A stretch of 14,447 nucleotides of DNA from positions 1-14,447 of the forward strand of contig CAYPNM010000067.1 of the NCBI GenBank assembly GCA_964412105.1, in the 5' to 3' direction. Below the pieces are notes generated by a model. It did not search any database and was not told the DNA's origin. It saw only the letters and a program-made list of their open reading frames with translations. Position numbers and translations under genes: made by a program. Below, piece after piece: positions 1 to 5,137 of the stretch (positions within the stretch are counted from its first letter, which is position 1; each line of letters opens with the position of its first letter). This DNA comes from JAKAGZ01 sp964412105. GTDB lineage: Bacteria > Bacteroidota > Ignavibacteria > Ignavibacteriales > Ignavibacteriaceae.

Positions 1-21
1 CGAATCCAGCCGGCGCCTCAA
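1..21 (+). tRNA. tRNA-Cys, 3' end only (cut by window start)
   Basis: The window opens inside a tRNA. Positions 1-5 (CGAAT) are the 3' half of the T-loop, 6-10 (CCAGC) the 3' strand of the T-stem, 11-17 (CGGCGCC) the 3' strand of the acceptor stem, and T18 the discriminator base; no CCA is encoded. A GGCGCCG/CGGCGCC acceptor with U73 is typical of bacterial tRNA-Cys. The assignment is supported by the fuller, decayed copy at 3999-4069, which still shows a GCA anticodon. The 5' part lies outside the window. Confidence 0.75.
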
Positions 22-25
22 GAAG

Positions 26-54
26 AAATCCTGACTTTTAATCAGGATTTTTTT
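26..54 (+). terminator. Rho-independent terminator of tRNA-Cys
   Basis: A perfect 9-bp stem (AAATCCTGA at 26-34, TCAGGATTT at 42-50) with the 7-nt loop CTTTTAA runs into a T-tract ending at 54. It lies 5-8 nt after the tRNA 3' end, as expected for a tRNA terminator. A mutated copy exists at 4077-4106. Confidence 0.8.
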
Positions 55-116
55 ATTATCTGCCCTGACTGTATTATCCGGACGTATAAATGTGGATTGG
101 TCTATAATCTCCCAAA

Positions 117-177
117 ATTCTTGTTGCCTAATCCTTTTTATTTATTTAAGTTATATCCATTCCCTTGGTAGCCGGAG
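117..177 (+). promoter_or_regulatory. Conserved upstream island and ribosome binding site of the kinase gene
   Basis: Positions 117-152 match 4164-4199 at 32 of 36 bases without a gap, although the sequence between this island and the terminator has diverged strongly between the two copies. The island contains TTGTTG (121-126), followed about 17 nt later by ATTTAA (144-149), a weak -35/-10-like pair, so it may be the promoter. GGAG at 174-177 is the Shine-Dalgarno, 6 nt before the ATG at 184. Promoter function is an inference; only the conservation and the RBS are seen. Confidence 0.35.
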
Positions 178-183
178 TCAAAA

Positions 184-2487
184 ATGATTGGTTCAACAAT
201 ATTACACTATAAAATTCTTGAAAAGCTTGGCTCAGGCGGAATGGGCGTGGTCTATCTGGCTGAAGATATAAACCTTAAAAGAAAAGTTGCTATTAAATTC
301 CTTCCAAAGCAAATCTCTGAAAATTCAGAAGACAGGGAGCGCTTCAAAATCGAGGCACAGGCTGCTGCAGCTCTTAATCATCCAAACATTGCTACCATCC
401 ATTCAATTGAAGAAACAGATAATGAACTTTTTATTGTAATGGAATACATAAAAGGCAAAGAATTAAAATATTTAGTAGAGACGGGGCATGCCCCGTCTCT
501 ACAGATAAATGAAGTAATCAAAATTGCCACCCAGATAGCAGACGGCCTTGAAGCAGCACATAAGGAAGGAATAATCCACAGGGACATTAAGTCATCCAAT
601 ATAATGATTACTGATAGTGGTGTAGTAAAGATAATGGACTTCGGTCTTGCAAAGGTAAGAGGAACTTCAAAGCTGACAAAGATGGGAACCACGCTTGGCA
701 CAGTTGCCTATATGTCACCTGAGCAATCGAGAGGTGACAAGGTTGACAACAGGGCAGATATATGGTCACTGGGTGTTGTGCTCTATGAAATACTTACAGG
801 CAAATTCCCGTTCAGGGGCGATTATGACCAGGCAATAATCTACTCAATATTGAACGAAGAACCGCAGCCGGCAGAGGGAATTGATTCAGGGATTCAGCAA
901 ATAATAAATAAATCATTAAAGAAGAATCCTGATGAAAGATATCAGAGTGCAGGAAAGATGGCTGAAGAGCTGAGAGAGATAGGTGGACCAGGAGAAGTAA
1001 AAAGAACAAAGACGAAAAAATCAAAGGTACTCTGGATAGTTGCAGGAGCAGTAGTAATAGTAATTGCAGCAGCACTTTACTTATTTATGCCTTCGTCAAA
1101 AAGTGAAAAAGCTGAAACAGAAACTATAAAAACAATAGCCGTTCTTCCATTTGCAAATATAAGTTCAGACCCTAATCAGGAATATATCTCTGACGGATTA
1201 TCGGAAGAACTGATAAGTGTTCTGCAGAAAAATCGCAAGCTAAGAGTAACGGCACGCACATCTTCATTTGCTTTCAAAGGCAAGGGAATGGATATTAAAA
1301 CAATAGCTGCCAAGCTGAATGTAAAGAACATACTTGAAGGTAGTGTTCAGAAGGCAGGAGATAAGCTCCGCATATCTGCAGACCTTGTTAATGTTCAAAC
1401 GGACGCAACTCTCTGGTCTAATACTTACAATGGAACAATGAACAATATATTTGCACTACAGGATTCAATATCAGGCAATGTAGCAGAAGCGTTAAGCGCA
1501 GCGCTTCTTGGGAAAGAAGCAGTAAAGCCAGAACAGATGACAGACCCTGAGGCCTACAATGATTACCTGCTTGGGAATCATTTTCATAATTTGTTTGGTA
1601 AAGAAAATTGGGAGAAGGCAGAAGGTTATTATGAAAAGGCACTCTCGATAGATTCCACTTATGCGCCTGCGTGGGTGGGATTGTCCAGAGTCCACAGTTC
1701 TCAGGCTGATTTTGGCTACGTGCCAGTAGATGAGGGATACACAAAATCACGCAAGGAAGCAGAGAAAGCTCTTGAACTTAACCGGAACCTTGCCGACGCC
1801 TACGCAACAATGGGATGGATAAAGAGAGTTAACGACTGGGACTGGACAGGAGCGGAAAAGGCATCAAAGAAGGGATTGGAACTGGAGCCGGATAATGCAT
1901 ATGTCCTTAACATAGCTGCTGGTTTAGCATTTACACTTGGACAATTTGATGAAGCGATAAAACTCAACCGTCGCGCAATTGAGATCGACCCGGTTAGAGC
2001 TGGCTCATACTTTACCCTTGGTGAGGGTTTTCTGTATCACGGTTTGATTGATGAGTCATTAGCAGCCTTTAGAAAATGCCTTGATCTGAGTCCGCAATAT
2101 CCAATTGCGCATACTTATATTGGCTTGGATTATATTGAGAAAGGTAAGCTTGATTCTGCACTTGTGGAAATTCAGAAGGAATCCGAAAATTCCTGGCAAA
2201 CCTATGGACTTGCAATTGTTTATTTTGCACTTGGTAAAAAGAAAGAAGCAAACGCTAAGTTGGCGGAGTTAATTAAAAATTATGGGAGCGGTAATGCTTA
2301 CCAGATAACAGAAATTTATGCTTACAGGAATGAAAGGGACAAAGCATTCGAATGGCTGGAAAAATCTTACAAGCAGAAGGACGGTGGTCTCGCATTTTTA
2401 GTAGGCGACCCGCTGCTTCGCAATATAGTCAAAGACCCGCGCTACGCAGCATTTATGAAAAAGATGAAACTGCCGATAAAAGGGTAA
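184..2487 (+). CDS. Membrane-anchored Ser/Thr protein kinase with TolB-like domain and TPR repeats
   Basis: This is a Hanks-type (PknB-like) kinase that should phosphorylate Ser/Thr residues of unknown partners. The kinase domain spans about residues 8-265 and appears catalytically complete: glycine loop GSGGMG (16-21), Lys38 in VAIKFL, Glu57 of helix C, catalytic loop HRDIKSSN with Asp134 and Asn139 (the usual Pro after Lys is Ser), DFG at 152-154, SPE at 178-180 and Asp192. A basic linker and one membrane helix (about 282-302) follow. Next comes a TolB/FlgO-like domain (about 315-437, beginning TIAVLPFANIS), then TPR repeats to near residue 745, presumably outside the membrane. The start is fixed by GGAG 6 nt upstream. 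A perfect 28-bp palindrome at 475-502 encodes residues 98-107 in the loop before helix E. Kinase-TolB-TPR fusions are common in Ignavibacteria-type genomes. The gene is probably co-transcribed with the next two genes, as no terminator separates them. Confidence 0.93.
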   Translation: MIGSTILHYKILEKLGSGGMGVVYLAEDINLKRKVAIKFLPKQISENSEDRERFKIEAQAAAALNHPNIATIHSIEETDNELFIVMEYIKGKELKYLVETGHAPSLQINEVIKIATQIADGLEAAHKEGIIHRDIKSSNIMITDSGVVKIMDFGLAKVRGTSKLTKMGTTLGTVAYMSPEQSRGDKVDNRADIWSLGVVLYEILTGKFPFRGDYDQAIIYSILNEEPQPAEGIDSGIQQIINKSLKKNPDERYQSAGKMAEELREIGGPGEVKRTKTKKSKVLWIVAGAVVIVIAAALYLFMPSSKSEKAETETIKTIAVLPFANISSDPNQEYISDGLSEELISVLQKNRKLRVTARTSSFAFKGKGMDIKTIAAKLNVKNILEGSVQKAGDKLRISADLVNVQTDATLWSNTYNGTMNNIFALQDSISGNVAEALSAALLGKEAVKPEQMTDPEAYNDYLLGNHFHNLFGKENWEKAEGYYEKALSIDSTYAPAWVGLSRVHSSQADFGYVPVDEGYTKSRKEAEKALELNRNLADAYATMGWIKRVNDWDWTGAEKASKKGLELEPDNAYVLNIAAGLAFTLGQFDEAIKLNRRAIEIDPVRAGSYFTLGEGFLYHGLIDESLAAFRKCLDLSPQYPIAHTYIGLDYIEKGKLDSALVEIQKESENSWQTYGLAIVYFALGKKKEANAKLAELIKNYGSGNAYQITEIYAYRNERDKAFEWLEKSYKQKDGGLAFLVGDPLLRNIVKDPRYAAFMKKMKLPIKG
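475..502. repeat. REP-like perfect palindrome inside the kinase coding region
   Basis: The 14-base half GTAGAGACGGGGCA (475-488) is followed directly by its exact reverse complement (489-502), with no spacer. It opens with GTAG, the tetranucleotide typical of REP sequences handled by RAYT transposases. It is read in frame as VETGHAPSL plus the first base of a Gln codon (residues 98-107), and the kinase motifs on both sides are intact. It is GC-rich compared with its surroundings. Similar GTAGAGAC...GTCTCTAC palindromes occur as dispersed intergenic repeats in other bacteria; that is from memory. Confidence 0.8.
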
Positions 2488-2551
2488 ACTCAAAAAAAAT
2501 ATTTTTATTAACCGTATTAAGCAGGTTCTGTTAAATCCAGGAGAATGTAAG

Positions 2552-2986
2552 ATGGTTAAACTGATTTCCAAATTTGGCTTATTAATTACAATTCTAATTA
2601 TCCTTTACCTTTTTATTTCTGGAAACGTTTTCACTACCCTTCCGCTCATCATAGTCGGGCAACTACTGGCTGTTGTGTTGAATATCTGGGCCAGGGTGTC
2701 CTTTCAAAAAGGACAATTTAGTGTACACGCCGAGCCAAAGGAAGGAACCTTGCTGAGAACCGGGCCTTATAAATTCATACGTCATCCTATGTATGCAGCC
2801 GCTTTGCTTTTTATATGGTCAAGCATCTTTGGGCATCTATCAATCATGAATGTTATTATTGGTTTGATAGGAACAAGCGTAGCAGTCATTCGAATTGTAG
2901 TGGAAGAAAAACTTTTGAAATCACAATATCCTGATTATATACAATACGTACAAAAAACTAAGCGTATTATTCCATTTATATTTTAA
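2552..2986 (+). CDS. Isoprenylcysteine carboxyl methyltransferase (ICMT)/PEMT-family membrane protein
   Basis: This 144-residue integral membrane protein carries the C-terminal signature of the ICMT/phospholipid-methyltransferase superfamily: GPYKFIRHPMY (71-81), the EE pair at 118-119 and YPDYIQY (126-132), ending in RIIPFIF. In this superfamily the RHPxY and Glu region binds S-adenosylmethionine at the membrane face. Four hydrophobic segments are visible (about 8-24, 31-47, 81-98 and 99-117). Bacterial members methylate varied small molecules or lipids and rarely act on prenylated proteins, so the substrate cannot be named. AGGAGA at 2539-2544 precedes the ATG. The gene starts 64 nt after the kinase stop with no terminator between, so it is probably in the same transcript. 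Confidence 0.85.
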   Translation: MVKLISKFGLLITILIILYLFISGNVFTTLPLIIVGQLLAVVLNIWARVSFQKGQFSVHAEPKEGTLLRTGPYKFIRHPMYAAALLFIWSSIFGHLSIMNVIIGLIGTSVAVIRIVVEEKLLKSQYPDYIQYVQKTKRIIPFIF

Positions 2987-3047
2987 TACCATTAACGGAA
3001 ATAAACCAGGATAATACAGCAGTTAAGCATTCGGAGAAAAAATTATT

Positions 3048-3914
3048 ATGAGTAATGCTTTAGATATTGCACAAGCTTATTTCAATGCGTGGAACGCACA
3101 CGATTCCGGTACAATTGCCAAATTATTTACTGAAAGTGGTGAATACCGGGATCCGGGCATAAAAATACGAGGACGTGATATCAGCGCTTACACGCAAAAT
3201 CTGTGGGATGCTTTTCCGGATTTATCATTTGAAATAGTCAGTAAGACGGAGTCTGCCGAAGGGATGATTGCAGCGCAATGGTTATTGAAGGGAACTAATA
3301 AAGGATCTTTTCGCGGTTTACCGGCTACGGGAAAAAGTGTGTTACTCCCCGGCGCTGATTTTATAAAAGTATCAAACGGCAAAATTGAATCTGTAATTGG
3401 GTATTTTGACAGCAAAGTTTTACCGGAACAGTTAGGCTTACAGGTGCTGGTTCAGCCGGAAAAGCTTGGCCCATTTTCCTTTGGCTATTCTGTTTTGGCA
3501 CAAACCGGAAAGCCCGATAAGCCGGGTGCATTTGCCATCACGGGAATCTGGAATTCAGATGAGCATACACCGGAGATAAGGGACCGGGGAAGGGATACTG
3601 TCAAAGAGTTATTAAAAATGGAAGGATTTATCGGGGCGGCTCTGGCCCGTGCGGGTGAACGAAGCATTACAGTCACTGCCTGGAATCGTCCGGAAGATGT
3701 CAGCAGGATTTTACAAAGCCAGTCACACAATGAGGCGAAAAAAAGATTCTGGGATGATTTGGGTGATGCTGCATATTTCAGCGTATGGGTGCCTCATCAT
3801 ATTAATCCAATATGGGTGCGGTGCAGTGAATGCCGGAAAATGAACAGCTATGAAAAATCAAACGGGCTATGTGCCTGCGGTAGTAAGCTGCCTGATCCGC
3901 CGCCTTACTTTTAA
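3048..3914 (+). CDS. SnoaL-like cyclase/isomerase domain fused to an ABM-like domain and a C-terminal zinc ribbon
   Basis: Three modules are visible in 288 residues. Residues 1-132 form a SnoaL/ester-cyclase-type NTF2-like domain: AYFNAWNAHD near the start, DAFPDLSFEI, the GTNKGSFRGLPATGK stretch and the closing DSKVLPEQLGL. Residues about 140-255 resemble a ferredoxin-like antibiotic-biosynthesis-monooxygenase (ABM) or heme-degrading-type domain (AFAITGIW, then TVTAWNRPEDV, then FSVWVP). Residues 256-288 hold CxxC (259, 262) and CxC (275, 277) in a short zinc-ribbon-like tail ending in Pro-rich PDPPPYF. There is no signal peptide, so the protein is probably cytosolic. SnoaL proteins cyclise polyketides or bind small hydrophobic ligands; the actual reaction here is unknown. 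GGAGA at 3033-3037 supports the ATG. The gene starts 61 nt after the methyltransferase-like gene and is likely the last gene of the kinase transcript. The ABM assignment is the least certain part. Confidence 0.75.
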   Translation: MSNALDIAQAYFNAWNAHDSGTIAKLFTESGEYRDPGIKIRGRDISAYTQNLWDAFPDLSFEIVSKTESAEGMIAAQWLLKGTNKGSFRGLPATGKSVLLPGADFIKVSNGKIESVIGYFDSKVLPEQLGLQVLVQPEKLGPFSFGYSVLAQTGKPDKPGAFAITGIWNSDEHTPEIRDRGRDTVKELLKMEGFIGAALARAGERSITVTAWNRPEDVSRILQSQSHNEAKKRFWDDLGDAAYFSVWVPHHINPIWVRCSECRKMNSYEKSNGLCACGSKLPDPPPYF

Positions 3915-3998
3915 TTCGAAATTGAAGATCCCTAAAATCAGGGCAATGATAATCAATAAATAGTTTCTGATCTTCCTATGTTTGAATATACTTGCAAT

Positions 3999-4069
3999 GG
4001 CGTTTTAGCTAGGTGGTCCAAGGCAGGCCGGCAAAGCCTCATTCGTTGGTCCGAATCCAGCCGGCTCCT
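3999..4069 (+). pseudogene. Decayed tRNA-Cys (anticodon GCA) copy
   Basis: Seventy-one bases can be laid on a cloverleaf. The acceptor 5' strand GGCGTTT (3999-4005) faces CGGCTCC (4062-4068), with two mismatches and two G-U pairs. A D-arm reads TAGCTAGGTGGTCCAAGGC. The anticodon arm pairs AGGC with GCCT around the loop CGGCAAA, which holds anticodon GCA, but position 33 is G instead of the near-universal U. The T-arm GTTGG/CCAGC has loop TCCGAAT instead of TTCGAAT. The discriminator is T4069 and no CCA is encoded. Acceptor mismatches, loss of U33, loss of U55 and a broken terminator downstream point to a non-functional copy of the tRNA at the window start. A functional variant tRNA is less likely. 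Confidence 0.6.
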
Positions 4070-4225
4070 CAAGAAGATACCCTGATTTTTAATCAAGATT
4101 TTTTAATGCCCCTTCTGTTTTTACTTTTATGTTCAGATAGGTGACTATATGTAGTCTTCCAATATTCTTGTTGCCTAATCTACTTTATTTATTTATGTTG
4201 TATTTGGTTCCGGTAGCAGTGGTCA
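4052..4225 (+). repeat. Second copy of the tRNA-Cys 3' end, terminator and downstream flank (direct repeat of 1-180)
   Basis: Positions 4052-4104 match 1-53 at 48 of 53 bases without gaps, and 4164-4199 match 117-152 at 32 of 36. The part between has drifted and the copy fades at about 4225, corresponding to the kinase start codon. The repeat is directly oriented with a 4051-bp offset. It includes a decayed terminator (about 4077-4106), whose stem carries three uncompensated mismatches compared with the copy at 26-54. Confidence 0.8.
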
Positions 4226-4484
4226 GATAATTCTATACAGGTCTAATTTAAACCTGGTAAACAAACAATTGCTAAAATAATAAGATAATATCTTCCCCAA
4301 AGGGGAAGAATAAACTAACTAAGGGTAACACCCTTAGGTAATGAATAACAAAACAAATAATTCTTCCCTGAAGGGGAAACATAAGTGAATATTTTATGTA
4401 ACCATTTCAGGGTTTAATTCTTTAATCTTTTATAATGGGTCGGGACGTTGTCCCGACTTGATTTATCTGACCCCTTCGGGGTCA
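4226..4484. repeat. Cluster of short hairpins upstream of the transposase gene (REP/BIME-like)
   Basis: No gene is seen between the decayed tRNA flank and the transposase. The stretch instead holds four perfect hairpins with 3-nt loops: 4291-4309 (TCTTCCCC-AAA-GGGGAAGA), 4319-4337 (CTAAGGGT-AAC-ACCCTTAG), 4439-4457 (GTCGGGAC-GTT-GTCCCGAC) and 4468-4484 (TGACCCC-TTC-GGGGTCA). A related imperfect one lies at 4364-4378 (TTCCC/GGGAA), and a weak CAGGT/ACCTG stem at 4238-4256. None is followed by a T-tract, so they are not ordinary terminators. Short GC-rich hairpins beside a RAYT/IS200 gene are typical single-stranded DNA substrates of such enzymes. Confidence 0.65.
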
Positions 4485-5040
4485 ATAAAATATCTGGTTT
4501 ATAGAATTACACAAACTGCCGGTAGGCAGAGGGGTAAAAAAAGAGGAGAAAAGATGCCGCAATCATTAGCACAGGTAATAATTCATTTAGTATTTTCAAC
4601 TAAAAATCGTTATCCCTTTCTTGCTGATACAAACATCCGAAAAGAAATGCATTCATATCTTGGCGGAACCTGTAACAATCTTGACTGTCCCGTAATCGCA
4701 GTAGGTGGTATCTCAGATCACGTGCATATTCTTACTAAAATTTCGCGAAATATATCTATAGCAAAGATGGCGGGAGAAATAAAACGAGGTTCATCCAAAT
4801 GGATTAAGACAAAAGCCAATATACTTACAAAGTTTTCCTGGCAGAATGGATATGGAGTCTTCTCGGTTGGCAGATCAGAAATTGAAAGAGTAAAGACTTA
4901 CATCTTAAATCAGGAAGAACGTCATAGAAAGGCAAGCTTTCAGGATGAGTATCGTAAATTTTTGATAGAGTATGATATTAAGTATGATGAAAAATATGTC
5001 TGGGATTAGCCTTATTTCACCCCTTCAGGATCAGGTTAGA
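4460..5040 (+). mobile_element. Putative IS200-like/RAYT element with repeated hairpin ends
   Basis: The transposase gene is bracketed by a directly repeated hairpin sequence: 4468-4484 (TGACCCCTTCGGGGTCA) and 5017-5033 (TCACCCCTTCAGGATCA), identical at 14 of 17 bases. Similarity also extends a few bases to the left of each copy. Sub-terminal hairpins at both ends, a single gene, no terminal inverted repeats and a total size near 0.6 kb fit an IS200-type element or a RAYT locus. The right-hand hairpin is partly degenerate, which suggests an old insertion. The exact ends are not determined. Confidence 0.5.
4554..5009 (+). CDS. IS200/IS605-type Y1 HUH transposase (RAYT-like)
   Basis: This 151-residue single-domain enzyme should cut and rejoin single-stranded DNA at hairpins through a 5'-phosphotyrosine intermediate. 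The HUH motif is HVH at residues 56-58 within SDHVHIL. The nucleophile is Tyr116 in KTYILNQ, with Gln120 four residues later on the same helix, the spacing found in TnpA of IS608. The opening HLVFSTKNRYPFL and the WQNGYGVFSV stretch are typical of the family. The length equals the usual 140-155 residues and all catalytic residues are present, so the gene appears intact. The ATG at 4554 has AGGAG at 4543-4547; an upstream in-frame ATG at 4458 lies within a hairpin and adds a non-conserved tail, so it was not used. Hairpins crowd the upstream region. Whether this is a mobile IS200 or a domesticated RAYT cannot be decided from one copy. Confidence 0.9.
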   Translation: MPQSLAQVIIHLVFSTKNRYPFLADTNIRKEMHSYLGGTCNNLDCPVIAVGGISDHVHILTKISRNISIAKMAGEIKRGSSKWIKTKANILTKFSWQNGYGVFSVGRSEIERVKTYILNQEERHRKASFQDEYRKFLIEYDIKYDEKYVWD

Positions 5041-5137
5041 CTATTTAGAGGTTAATGATTATATATTTATTATTCTTTATGAACCAATGATAAGAATACT
5101 TATTCCAACTAAATCCATCTTAATCAGAGGAACTAAA

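Noticed and set aside
1418..1750. Open frames antisense to the kinase gene (also 378-701, 812-1075 and 2069-2251)
   Set aside because: They lie wholly within a clearly coding kinase gene on the other strand, have no ribosome binding sites, and their translations look like reverse-strand shadows of repetitive coding sequence.
3649..3843. Small plus-strand frame overlapping the SnoaL fusion gene
   Set aside because: It overlaps the conserved frame of the fusion protein in another register and has no ribosome binding site.
184..3914. Kinase + methyltransferase-like + SnoaL fusion as a new phage-defence system
   Set aside because: The kinase belongs to the widespread TolB-TPR sensor type and the other two proteins are small-molecule or lipid enzyme types. 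No nuclease, nucleotide-second-messenger or toxin domain is seen, so nothing in the sequence supports defence.
3918..3945. Terminator after the SnoaL fusion gene (CCCT/AGGG)
   Set aside because: The stem is only four base pairs and no T-tract follows.
1..4225. Block between the tRNA-Cys repeats as an active integrative element
   Set aside because: No integrase, excisionase or replication gene is present. The repeats are about 90% identical over some parts and heavily drifted in others, too long and too diverged for fresh att sites. Kept only as a duplicated-flank finding.
4238..4484. Hairpin cluster as a CRISPR array
   Set aside because: The hairpins differ in sequence, are irregularly spaced and there are no direct repeats with uniform spacers or cas genes.
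4458..4553. Longer N-terminus of the transposase from the ATG at 4458
   Set aside because: The extra 32 residues start at the foot of one hairpin and run through another, have no ribosome binding site and do not match the family. The ATG at 4554 has AGGAG and gives the normal length.
5087..5137. Longer N-terminus of the metalloprotease from the ATG at 5087
   Set aside because: It would put 17 polar residues before a complete signal peptide. The ATG at 5138 has a good Shine-Dalgarno and starts the signal peptide directly.
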